Made by a program: the position numbers and the translations under genes
Notes under the pieces: model-generated
The model's database searches: none
Seen by the model: only the letters and a program-made list of their open reading frames with translations
What the model was told of the DNA's origin: nothing
Assembly (NCBI GenBank): GCA_964551445.1
Contig: CAZKCG010000009.1
Span: 62,001 to 126,000, forward strand
Length of the DNA: 64,000 nt
Reading direction: 5' to 3'
DNA from: DAOPXV01 sp964551445
GTDB taxonomy: Bacteria; Muiribacteriota; UBA9980
Shown here: piece by piece, positions 26,701 through 34,570 of the stretch
Layout of the letters: every line of letters begins with the position of its first letter
Position numbering within the stretch: the stretch's first letter is position 1

Positions 26701-27531
26701 GTCCATAAATATGGCGTTGAAGAGCAGGAACCGATGGACGCCGAAGACGGCGCCGTGAGAAAAATTTCTGCGCTCGACGATGAATCGCTAATAGATTCGC
26801 CGCTTCGTGAAGATAAAGAATACGGAAAAACTCCGCCCGCCGTTGATGCAAACATGAATAATATGGCAGGCAATAAAGCGGTGACGATCCCTTCAGTCGC
26901 GAACGCTGAACCTGCGATGATCCCGCAGCAATGCGCAAACGCCTTGAGCGGCGCTAAAAAACCCGCCGCGGGCGAACCGGTAAGACCTAAAGGAATGATA
27001 AACGGCGTTCCGATCGAAGATATAATCGGCGAAGGCGGGATCGAGGGCATGATAGCCGATAACGCGGCGGCTGCCGGAGATCCTTCGACCATGTCGGACG
27101 CCGGGGGAAGCGGAAGACCGGTCATGAAAAAAACGGTCGTTGAAAGCGCCGCCACTCTTAAAACTTATGAAAATCAAGGATTGTCGGATGCGGGCCAGAT
27201 ACCTTCCGAAAACGAGGCGAAATTTCTTGTGATAGCTATTTTCCCGAATAAGAATTCAAAAGGGATACCGCTCGATTCAACCATAACCGCCGTATTCAAC
27301 CAGGATATCGACGTGGCGAGCTTAAACGGCACGACTTTCGCCATCACCGGAGCGGAAGGAACAGTGGCGGGCAAACTTCTTTACAACGGCCGTATGAAAA
27401 AGGCCATTTTCAGGCCTAACTCGCCGCTTCAGGCATCCACGCGATATGAAGTGACGCTTGCCTCCGCGATAAAAAACGCTACGGGCCAGGCGCTCATGCC
27501 ATTGAAATGGGTTTTCACGACAGCCGAGTAA
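23707..27531 (+). CDS. Large exported protein with six SbsA/Big_5-like Ig domains
   Basis: I place the start at ATG 23707, preceded by an AGAGG ribosome site; the frame is open further upstream to 23620 but without support. A signal peptide or anchor ('AAMVCILFITALIVLLTPPVMAA') opens the 1274-residue protein. Five Ig-like domains of the SbsA/Big_5 type follow, each starting like 'P.I..v.P..g....l...I.v.FnkkM' and ending 'W.F.T'. After them comes ~450 residues of low-complexity Ala/Asp/Lys-rich, probably disordered sequence, and a sixth Big_5 domain ('IFPNKNSKGIPLDSTITAVF') at the C-terminus. Such domains build extended surface or adhesive proteins. No catalytic domain is visible; ligand unknown. 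Confidence 0.8.
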   Translation: MMRKNAYGLSRANIAAMVCILFITALIVLLTPPVMAASKGVPAQAASTESSTAPMISKIFPEDCEEDIALDAKIMAVFNKKMRDEDINEFTVTLNDGVSDISTSVRYNSELTKAVITPLENLQPDHGYFVTISRTIRDSNGSAMLSDKVWKFRTIKKSDTNPPVIIDVSPTVSAPGVPCDTKIEVMFNKKMYDSSINENTITVKCGREKVIGAIRYFEQANKAVFSPINPLKPDSLFEVVISAEICDASKNKLAQGQTYTFKTASKMILKNTNSSEDENESAPRISKTGEAGAVTPSSSKMLDNPKIKKLMGKMNKNIASVDAAEEEEIVAENDESPLAKSKKAEIVEMFPAPGSDMVNTDDKIIVRFNKKMNPGTFNIFNFSLQEKDEYIFGKVEYNAAAKTATYTPSGNLKINRKYKVTVSEKIEDADGNQLGQNYYWDFTTLKQVAQSSIKKTFDSPKSMSKDTTGPNIITLNPRENADNIAATAQITAAFDEAIKDFSLNSFTFRVLNGETEVPGKLYYDTSQKKAIFTPKAPLDEGTAYNVHISTGIMDLSGNYMQREKKWKFIVGKNWSGRSPMITSVVPEKGADGVELGSPITVSFDRRMKASSITPYSFFVTDGTRSVQGKVSYDEQNNSATFAPWSTYSQNRVYSVTLAKTIEDREGMALAETTLWQFKTGNGMRSGIASSGQVTSVAAGGDANMQIKVQKQMGSELITQMGDRSAATAAAKSELGSEMNLANPEKTQLRDLVPVADVKDRMSVSDKGAYGNVKANTYREDSLAVSDNAKFNAPLAAEPAASPLESAPDEAALRAHISDKSAYGDIKMRRIKDTVDQTDVYDDAMSGTLKDQIANFLSDEAKSQAKLGTAVDALASNSDPVADARNNGLGANVAPANADEEDPAAVMTKERTSANAEISDRVKTQITDNYNGKNIVYTKADGLSRETETARPKAAFVQMSDPPSKEDSIYSQNPVESKRVVRQPKLSDNDDADLIKLEKVHKYGVEEQEPMDAEDGAVRKISALDDESLIDSPLREDKEYGKTPPAVDANMNNMAGNKAVTIPSVANAEPAMIPQQCANALSGAKKPAAGEPVRPKGMINGVPIEDIIGEGGIEGMIADNAAAAGDPSTMSDAGGSGRPVMKKTVVESAATLKTYENQGLSDAGQIPSENEAKFLVIAIFPNKNSKGIPLDSTITAVFNQDIDVASLNGTTFAITGAEGTVAGKLLYNGRMKKAIFRPNSPLQASTRYEVTLASAIKNATGQALMPLKWVFTTAE

Positions 27532-27546
27532 ACTGGACCGCGTCCG

Positions 27547-27918
27547 TTATTGTTTGAAAAAGATGGATATGAATTTAAGCTTCTGGCCGGGTACGAGATT
27601 ATTTAATATTCCGTGCCTGGAGCCGGAAGAGCATAAAAAAGAATCGCCGGCGGCGACCGTGAATTCGCGCCCGTTCAATATGCCTGTTCCGCGGCCTTCC
27701 GTTATGAAATAAAATTCGTCCTCGTTGTTATGCGGATGTTCGGGAATGGTAGCGCCAGGTTCCATTTCGTTAAGATTAAGCGCGTTGAAACGCAGCTTTG
27801 AAGAATTCTCGTTGAGATAATACCGGTTCACAATTTCACCGATACCTCCCCTGACGTTTTTATTGACCTTACATTCGACGTCATCATAAAGCTTTATCAT
27901 TAAATAGCCTCCACCCAA
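27547..27918 (-). CDS. Cupin-domain protein
   Basis: 123-residue single cupin. Motif 1 is 'IPEHPHNNEDEFYFITEGRG' with the His/His/Glu metal ligands; motif 2 is 'GDSFLCSSGSRHGILN' with the last histidine. The protein probably binds a metal, but cupins range from sugar isomerases to dioxygenases to sensors, so no reaction is assigned. It converges with the Ig-domain gene, leaving 15 bp between stops. An upstream start at 27918 gives 'MGGGYLMIKLYDDVECK'; the ATG at about 27900 (MIKLYDD) may be the true start. Confidence 0.82.
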   Translation of the reverse strand: MGGGYLMIKLYDDVECKVNKNVRGGIGEIVNRYYLNENSSKLRFNALNLNEMEPGATIPEHPHNNEDEFYFITEGRGTGILNGREFTVAAGDSFLCSSGSRHGILNNLVPGQKLKFISIFFKQ

Positions 27919-27971
27919 AAATATATTTACAAAAATATAAAACTCATTTTACCATATTTTTTTAAAAATTT

Positions 27972-29591
27972 CTACCCTAAAAAAAACGCAAGCAGCTGGC
28001 TGCATATTATTATTCCGAAAAGCGATATCGGATAACATGCCGCGAAAGGGATATTGACCTTATCCGACCCGACGGCGTTTGAAAGCGCCGCGATCGCCGC
28101 AGAATTATTAAGGCTTCCGCAGACGCACGCCATACTTTTTATGAAATCCATTTTTAATATCCTGTAACTTACGAAAAACGCTGAACTCATGGTAAAAATC
28201 ATGATGAAAGCTGAGGCTGATATCATTTTTAATACCGTGGCCGCGTCCATCGCGGTGACGCCTGCTCCTGATTTAAGCCCGAGCCCGGCCAGAAAGAAAT
28301 TCATTCCGACCTCTTTTAAAAGCGACTCGGCCGAGTGCGAGACATGCCCGGTCAGAAATCCTATGCGCCTGAAATACCCGAGAAACATAGCCATTATAAG
28401 GGTTCCGCCGACGCTTCCGAGCGCTATCGCCCCGACCCATGGAACTGGTATTTTTATCATGCCAAGGACTATTCCAGCCGCGATCGTAAATGACATCGAG
28501 AAAAAATCGACCTCGCCTGTTTTTTTTCTTTTGGTGCCCAGGAATTTTTCAAGGGCGTCGAGATCGTTTATTTTTCCGACCGCTAAAAGAGTGTCGCCCT
28601 GTTCCAGAACGAGTTCGCGCGCAGGGAAAAGCTCGAATTCGCCGCGCCACACACGCGGCACCACGCAGTGGTAGTTGGCGGATATTCCGAGGCTGTCGAG
28701 AGTCGCGTCATGAAGCGAAAAGTTGGTCATGACTATCTGGCGCGATTGGACCGAAGGGTCGATGTGAAGATCCTCGTGCGACTGCATTCCGAGAAGCCTT
28801 TTCATGTTTTTTAGCGATTCCTCGCTTCCGACGGCAAGGACTATATCGTCTAACTTTAAGGCCGTGCTGTCGTCGGGTATTATTATGTGCCCCTTTCTCT
28901 TTATGCGCGATATCGTGGCGCCCGTTTTTTCGGCGAAATTTATTTCCGAGAAAGGAATTCCGGTAAGGTCCTTTTTTTCGACGATAAATTTTCTGGCTAC
29001 GAGCAGGTCCGTTTTTTCCTTTTCGTTGTTGAAGCTTTTTATGGCCTCTTTCTGAAGGTCTTTTTTCATTATAAGCGGCAGCAGCTGGACGAAAAGTATG
29101 ACCATGATCATCCCGAGCGGATAGACTATGCCGTAGCTTGAAAGGATGGTTTTATTCCAGCCTTTATCCATTAATATGGCGAGACTCGAAGTGGTGTTCA
29201 GGCTTCCGGTGTATAGACCGAGACCCGTTTCGGTAGTAAAACCGAGATATGAGCTGCAAATGAATGTCGCTATAACGCTTGCGATGCCGGTCGTAGCCGA
29301 AACGATGATGTAGGGGACGCCAGCCATTCCGAACGAACTGAAGAATCTCGGCCCGCTTCGAAGCCCGATGACGAACATGAATATAACGAGCCCGATCTGG
29401 GTTATGGCTTCTGACGGGCGAAGCCCGAGCACTCCGGCGAAGAATCCGACGACGAATATGCCTGAACTTCCGAATGAAAAAAGCCCGAAATTGATCTTGC
29501 CGAACATGATGCCGGCGAAAAGGATGAGAAAGGTCACAAAGATCGGATTATTTATGACCTGCTGAAAAAACTGCGAAAGACTTTCTTCCAT
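27972..29591 (-). CDS. AspT/YidE-type transporter with two RCK_C (TrkA_C) domains
   Basis: 539 residues. Two homologous membrane halves (residues ~15-170 and ~375-539), each with the AspT/YidE duplication look ('GLRSGPRFF' / 'GLKSGAGV'), flank two cytosolic RCK_C domains (~200-285 and ~290-365; 'ALKLDDIVLAVGSEESL', 'LEQGDTLLAVGKINDL'). This is the architecture of the aspartate:alanine exchanger family, which also includes E. coli YidE and YbjL. Substrate cannot be read from the sequence; the RCK domains suggest regulation by a small ligand. It follows the O-antigen ligase gene after 37 bp. Confidence 0.88.
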   Translation of the reverse strand: MEESLSQFFQQVINNPIFVTFLILFAGIMFGKINFGLFSFGSSGIFVVGFFAGVLGLRPSEAITQIGLVIFMFVIGLRSGPRFFSSFGMAGVPYIIVSATTGIASVIATFICSSYLGFTTETGLGLYTGSLNTTSSLAILMDKGWNKTILSSYGIVYPLGMIMVILFVQLLPLIMKKDLQKEAIKSFNNEKEKTDLLVARKFIVEKKDLTGIPFSEINFAEKTGATISRIKRKGHIIIPDDSTALKLDDIVLAVGSEESLKNMKRLLGMQSHEDLHIDPSVQSRQIVMTNFSLHDATLDSLGISANYHCVVPRVWRGEFELFPARELVLEQGDTLLAVGKINDLDALEKFLGTKRKKTGEVDFFSMSFTIAAGIVLGMIKIPVPWVGAIALGSVGGTLIMAMFLGYFRRIGFLTGHVSHSAESLLKEVGMNFFLAGLGLKSGAGVTAMDAATVLKMISASAFIMIFTMSSAFFVSYRILKMDFIKSMACVCGSLNNSAAIAALSNAVGSDKVNIPFAACYPISLFGIIICSQLLAFFLG

Positions 29592-29628
29592 TTTTACCTT
29601 TCTTCTTTTGGCGTGAGATTTTTTTCTT

Positions 29629-31947
29629 TTAATATTTTGATAGAATTTCCGCGGCCTGTTTGTAATATTCGGATGTTTCCGGGAGATTACGCATGACGCC
29701 TTCTACGATAGCGCGGCCTTCGGACCGCTTCCCGGTTTTTATGGTGACAAGTCCTATTTTAAGAGGTATCTGGGGCATCGAAGGTACCAGCGAATACGCG
29801 CTGTTATAAAATTTAAGGGCCTCTTCGAGTTTTCCGGCCGCGTATTTTATCTCGCCGATCTGATACGCCGAGCGGCCCATTTCACTTCCGCAGGTGGCGC
29901 GGTTGAAGTTGAAGATGTTGCGCTTTATATTTTCGTTGATTATATCTTCAACCGCTAAATTCAGAACTTTTAAATATTCGGCCTCTGCCTCCGGAAACAA
30001 ATTCTTTTTAGAATACAGATCGCCCAGGTTATTGGTGGCGGTTATGAAATAAGGGTTGAATTTAAGGGCTTTTCTATAATAAAATTCGGCTTTTTCAAGA
30101 GAGCCTTTATGGAAGTGGACGATCCCGAGATTGTTCAGAGAATCCGGTGATTTCGGGTCGCATCCGAGAGCTTTTTCAAAGAATATGACCGCGTCGTCGA
30201 GCTCTTTGGTTCTGATCGCGATGAATCCGAGGTTGTTATATATCCCCTTGTCGCTGGCGTAGTTTCTGGCGCGCAACAGAAGGTCGCGGCCTTTCTTCAG
30301 TTTTTCCTGGTCGATCTGGCTTCCGGCGGGCGAGGCCATTCCGATATAGGCCGTTCCCAGAAGATAGAGCGCGTCGCCCTGCGCGGGGTTAAGGCTTATC
30401 GCGTTCTCAAGATATGGTATCGCTTTATCGAATTTGTGTTCCTTCAGAAATGTCTGGCCGGTCACGGTGATGCAGTCCGCGGCGAAAGGCATTATTATTA
30501 CGAAAATGATCACGATCGCTATGAATGAAATGGCGGCGATCTTGAGTGAGTAAATTTCCGCCGGTGATACCGACGCCATGTACGATGTAGAATTATCGGG
30601 AACGCTTTTAAGTTCTTCATTTTTGTTTTTTTCCGGCGCGGTTAAAACGGCGAGCGCCCCGCAGAGCGCGAAAATGAGAGCGCCGTTACAGGGGACATGC
30701 AGCGGAAAGTCGGCGAGCGCGTCAAGCATGAGAGCTGAAAGCGCCGTCATATGCGCCAGGACCGTCGCGCGCGTCTCATAGGGAACCGCTTCGTCGCGGA
30801 TGGCCCTTATCGAGAGCTTATATATCGAGAAAAAGAAATAGAACATGCATAAAAGTCCGGCAATGCCGGTTTCGGCGGCCATCTGGATATATTCGTTATG
30901 CGCTTCCTTGGCGTTTCCGGCGATCTCGTCGTAATAGGGATCGTTATTAAGAGAGTCGAGATAAGACTTCTGGTAGTCGAGATATTTGACCTTGAACATT
31001 CCGCATCCCACGCCTAGAACGGGCTTGTGTCTGAATATTTCGTACGATACGCGCCATACGAAAAATCGCTGCGCGATATTATGGTCGGCGGTCGAAAAAC
31101 CGGCTTTCATACGGTTGAAAAAGCCGCCCTCGGCGAAGCGCGAACTGCTTATGAAATTATAGGAGCTGAAGATCCCCGCCAGTAAAAGAATGACAAGGAT
31201 ATATACCGCGGCGGTTTTTAAGGCTTTCGCCGGGATGGAGAACCCGTTCATCACCGCGAAAAGGACGGAGCCGAAGATAAGCGAAAGCGCCATCGCGAAA
31301 AAGGCCGCCCTGGAATAGGTCATGATGACCGTTGCCGCGGCGGAGAACAAAAGGAGCGAATAGAGCCAGAAGTGTATCGAGCTCTTTTTTTCGCCGGCAG
31401 CCGCGCGGATCAGAAGCGGTATGAGCGCCGTAAGAAAAGCGCCGTACCAGTTGACGTTTCCGATAGTCGAAAAAAGGTCCATGCGCCCTTCGGGTTTTTC
31501 CCAGAACGCGAAGTCGATCTGTAAGTATTGAAAAAAACCGTATATTATAATCGGTATCGAAAGATATATGATCGAAGCAGAAAATTTTTTCAGGCTGTCC
31601 CGATCGAAATAATTGACGGTGAAAAGAAAGACCAGAAAATAAGCGCAATATTCCGAAAATCGAATAATGCTCACGTGAGAATTTTCAGATGAAAGCACCG
31701 ATGAAAAAAGCGCCAGCGCGAAACAGAAAAGCGGGAAATTCATAGCGTGCGCTCTTATTTTTAATCCGGCCGTCATAATATAATAAATGGCCAGGGAGAA
31801 CATGGAAAATCTTAAAAAGAAAGATTTGGGAACGACGAACGCCGTCGTGTTCATCGTCGTGAATATAAGAAATACGCCGCAGATCGAGGCTATAAAAAGC
31901 CATTGACCCCATTCGATGGCGGGTCGGGAGTTATCTTTTTTTTTCAT
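29629..31947 (-). CDS. O-antigen ligase/PglL-type membrane protein with C-terminal TPRs
   Basis: 772 residues. About 11-12 membrane segments in residues ~15-490, with a large periplasmic loop holding 'FVWRVSYEIFRHKPVLGVGCGMF' and 'AHNEYIQMAAETG', the Wzy_C/WaaL signature region. C-terminal residues ~510-772 form at least four TPR repeats ('GDALYLLGTAYIGMA', 'YNNLGFIAIRTKELDDAVIFFEKAL', 'PDSLNNLGIVHFHKG', 'TATNNLGDLYSKK'). The family transfers lipid-linked glycans to lipid A or to proteins such as pilins. The nearby secretin makes pilin glycosylation an option, but that is inference. Confidence 0.85.
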   Translation of the reverse strand: MKKKDNSRPAIEWGQWLFIASICGVFLIFTTMNTTAFVVPKSFFLRFSMFSLAIYYIMTAGLKIRAHAMNFPLFCFALALFSSVLSSENSHVSIIRFSEYCAYFLVFLFTVNYFDRDSLKKFSASIIYLSIPIIIYGFFQYLQIDFAFWEKPEGRMDLFSTIGNVNWYGAFLTALIPLLIRAAAGEKKSSIHFWLYSLLLFSAAATVIMTYSRAAFFAMALSLIFGSVLFAVMNGFSIPAKALKTAAVYILVILLLAGIFSSYNFISSSRFAEGGFFNRMKAGFSTADHNIAQRFFVWRVSYEIFRHKPVLGVGCGMFKVKYLDYQKSYLDSLNNDPYYDEIAGNAKEAHNEYIQMAAETGIAGLLCMFYFFFSIYKLSIRAIRDEAVPYETRATVLAHMTALSALMLDALADFPLHVPCNGALIFALCGALAVLTAPEKNKNEELKSVPDNSTSYMASVSPAEIYSLKIAAISFIAIVIIFVIIMPFAADCITVTGQTFLKEHKFDKAIPYLENAISLNPAQGDALYLLGTAYIGMASPAGSQIDQEKLKKGRDLLLRARNYASDKGIYNNLGFIAIRTKELDDAVIFFEKALGCDPKSPDSLNNLGIVHFHKGSLEKAEFYYRKALKFNPYFITATNNLGDLYSKKNLFPEAEAEYLKVLNLAVEDIINENIKRNIFNFNRATCGSEMGRSAYQIGEIKYAAGKLEEALKFYNSAYSLVPSMPQIPLKIGLVTIKTGKRSEGRAIVEGVMRNLPETSEYYKQAAEILSKY

Positions 31948-31971
31948 ATCCGCATGCCTTTGACTATAAGT

Positions 31972-32013
31972 ATAAAAACATAGGCGCGACCGTTTAAAAT
32001 CGCACCTATGTTA
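31972..32013 (-). terminator. Rho-independent terminator after the secretin gene
   Basis: AACATAGG.GCGA-type 13-bp stem (31977-31989 with 32000-32012, one mismatch) and, on the minus strand, TTTTTATA after it. It lies between the secretin stop and the O-antigen ligase start, so the latter probably has its own promoter or depends on readthrough. Confidence 0.75.
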
Positions 32014-32042
32014 AAGATTTATTAAGTTGTTATTATACCTTA

Positions 32043-34406
32043 TTAGTTTTTCGGTTGCAAGGAATATTTGATCATGTCGGTCGATATTTTCTGGTTTTCG
32101 GATTCCTGTGATTCGTCGTCCCTGTTGACCAGAAATGCCGTCAGAAATATTATAAGCTCGTTCCTGTTCTTATTGTCCGTCGTTTTCTGGAAAAGCTTTC
32201 CTACGATGGGGATCTTATTGAAATACGGAAGGGCTTCAACGCGGCCGCCTTCCTGCGCGCTTATGAGGCCGCCCATTACGACCGTTTCGCCGTCTTTTAC
32301 GCGAAGTATGGTCTTGGTGCTTTTACCTGTCGTTACGAAGTGGGAACCGACCTGAACGTTCGTGAGATCGGCGTCGTTCTGCGTGACGCTAACGTCGAGG
32401 GTTATCTCGCCGTCGTTATGGATGAGCGGCTTGACCTTAAGCTCTATACCTATGTGGGCGCTCGTCCAGGTTTCCTGAGAAGTGTATCCGACGATCTTTC
32501 CGCCTTCATACTGGGGGTTTTGAACGACGTCTTTTACGGGGATGTCCTTACCGCTCTGGATCGTCGCGGTTTCCTTGTCCACGACGCGCGTTATGGGTGA
32601 CGCGAGCGTTTTCACGTTGTCGTCGTTCTCGAGAAGGTCGAGCTGGGCGTCGAGTTTAGTGAGCGAGATCTTTCCGAGATTTTTAACGTTGAGCCTGAAA
32701 GCGGTCTGAGAGTTTATCGAAGTGCTGTTCTCGAGATTGGTCAGATTTACGCCCAGAGCTCTTTTGGCGGTCTTTGTGACCTCGAGCATTTTAACCGCTA
32801 TCGTCACCTGCTGTAATTTTATGTCGTTCTGCTTTATAATGGATGTTAAAAGCTTTATGTTCTCGGGCGTGTCGAAGATCGACAGCGTGCTTTTATCGTC
32901 GTCAAAACTGAGGCTTTCCTTGCTTATGTTGTCGGAGATGACCTTCGAAGCGAATATTTTATTTAAAAGATCGGACGGTTTTGAATTGATCACTCTCAAA
33001 AGGCTGTATTCCTTTCTTGAATATTTATTGTTTTTGCGGACCTCTTCGAGCGTCATTATTATGTAAGTATTGTCATAATAAGGTATCGCGACGAGGTCGT
33101 TGGTTTTTAAGAGCAGCTCGAAAATTTCCTTTATGGTCAATTCGTCTCTTATGTAGAGCGTGACCTTGTTGCTTTTAACTTTGTCTATGGACGCGTCGAG
33201 GATAAGGTTTCGTTCCATGAGGCGCGCCAGCACTTCGATGCCCTGGCCGATCTCGAGATCGACGAGGTTCATCTGCGAATAGACGCGGTCTTCGGGCGCG
33301 GGGATATTCGGCATTATTTTAATTGTATTATCTAATCTCTCATATTTGAATCCGTTCTTTATTATTATCTCATTAAGAGCTTCGTCCAGCGTTTTATCGA
33401 CGAGAGAGATCGATATCCTTTTTTTAACGCCGTCCTCGGCCACAAGATTAAAGCCCGAGCCGTGAAGGATTGTCCTTAAAACGTCGAGTATGTCCTGTTC
33501 CTTGAGTTCGACCGTGAAATTATTCATGCTCTTTCTGCGTTTGGCGAGTTCGTAGAGCTCTTTAACGTTATCATAGTCGGGATTGATCTCCATGACCTTT
33601 TCGAATTCCAGGACCGCTTCCCTGTATTTATTCAATTTAAGAAAGCTCTTGCCGAGGTAGAAGTGCGCCGAGATGTCCTGCGGCCACATGTTCGTGATCG
33701 CGGTGAAGGCCCTTATGGCTTCGTTATATTCGCCGTTCTGGTACATTCTTACGGATTTGTCGATCTCTTTTTCTGATTTGAGATTGTTCTTGGCGACGTC
33801 GAGAGAGAGTTTTATCTTGTCGTTGGCCGGGTCTATTTTTAAAGCTTTCAGGTATTCGTCGACCGCTTCGTTCCATTTTCCGAGGCGGGTGAATGTTTTA
33901 CCCTGATTGTAATGGTATTCGACGAGAGTGTTGGAATGTTTCTGCGTCGTATCGGCTTTATCTTTTGCGACGATGTCCTTTTCCATTCTGTCGATTATCG
34001 CGCTTTTATCCACGTCGATCAATATCTGGCTGTTCTGTTTGTAAACCGCGGTCGGAAGAGACTCGTTTAAAACTATTATAATTCTTGTGGTTTTCGGGTT
34101 CGAATTTTCGAGGTTCATTACGCGGTATAATTTTATGGATTTACTCAATACGAGCTGTACCTTGCCTTTAGATTCGTACTGCGAGTTAGGCACGTCGATT
34201 ATTATCTGCGTCGGGGATTTCACTTCGTGAAAAGTGAGCGGCATGTCGCCGTTTATGACCACCTGGTCTTTTTCAGGGAATTCCTGCGTGGAGATGCTTT
34301 TGATCTGCGCTACGTTAGCTGCAATAGCATTGGAAATAGAGAGGGCCGCGAACGCGACGACGGCCAGAAGGAAGATAAAGTGTTTCCGCCGGTTGAAGTT
34401 TGCCAT
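32043..34406 (-). CDS. PilQ-like secretin with AMIN and TPR domains
   Basis: 787 residues. Signal peptide (1-29), an AMIN domain (~33-135, 'QIIIDVPNSQYESKGK'), TPRs (~158-290), an STN domain ('FTVELKEQDILDVLRTILHGSGF', ~295), secretin N0/N1 modules, and the secretin core with 'VTIAVKMLEVTKTAKRALG', 'KTLASPITRVVDKETATIQSG' and C-terminal 'GETVVMGGLISAQE' and 'IPIVGKLFQ'. AMIN plus secretin is the plan of PilQ of type IV pili; TPRs within the chain are less common. It forms an outer-membrane pore. No PilMNOP or other pilus genes adjoin, so it is either a stand-alone secretin gene or far from its cluster. Confidence 0.9.
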   Translation of the reverse strand: MANFNRRKHFIFLLAVVAFAALSISNAIAANVAQIKSISTQEFPEKDQVVINGDMPLTFHEVKSPTQIIIDVPNSQYESKGKVQLVLSKSIKLYRVMNLENSNPKTTRIIIVLNESLPTAVYKQNSQILIDVDKSAIIDRMEKDIVAKDKADTTQKHSNTLVEYHYNQGKTFTRLGKWNEAVDEYLKALKIDPANDKIKLSLDVAKNNLKSEKEIDKSVRMYQNGEYNEAIRAFTAITNMWPQDISAHFYLGKSFLKLNKYREAVLEFEKVMEINPDYDNVKELYELAKRRKSMNNFTVELKEQDILDVLRTILHGSGFNLVAEDGVKKRISISLVDKTLDEALNEIIIKNGFKYERLDNTIKIMPNIPAPEDRVYSQMNLVDLEIGQGIEVLARLMERNLILDASIDKVKSNKVTLYIRDELTIKEIFELLLKTNDLVAIPYYDNTYIIMTLEEVRKNNKYSRKEYSLLRVINSKPSDLLNKIFASKVISDNISKESLSFDDDKSTLSIFDTPENIKLLTSIIKQNDIKLQQVTIAVKMLEVTKTAKRALGVNLTNLENSTSINSQTAFRLNVKNLGKISLTKLDAQLDLLENDDNVKTLASPITRVVDKETATIQSGKDIPVKDVVQNPQYEGGKIVGYTSQETWTSAHIGIELKVKPLIHNDGEITLDVSVTQNDADLTNVQVGSHFVTTGKSTKTILRVKDGETVVMGGLISAQEGGRVEALPYFNKIPIVGKLFQKTTDNKNRNELIIFLTAFLVNRDDESQESENQKISTDMIKYSLQPKN

Positions 34407-34570
34407 GAATAACCTCCATTGAAATCATATATATTTATTTTTTAGATGATCTGATATCTTATAGTATCGGAAAAAACTCCATAATTTTTAGCTTAAAAAA
34501 ATATAAATTTTGCGATATTTTTGCCGATGAGAAGCGTATAAATAAAAAAATTCGACGAGGTGAATGCATA

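Noticed and set aside
26574..27155. 193-residue minus-strand ORF opposite the Ig-domain protein
   Set aside because: Antisense shadow of the low-complexity Ala-rich region; Ser/Pro/Ala-rich with no ribosome site.
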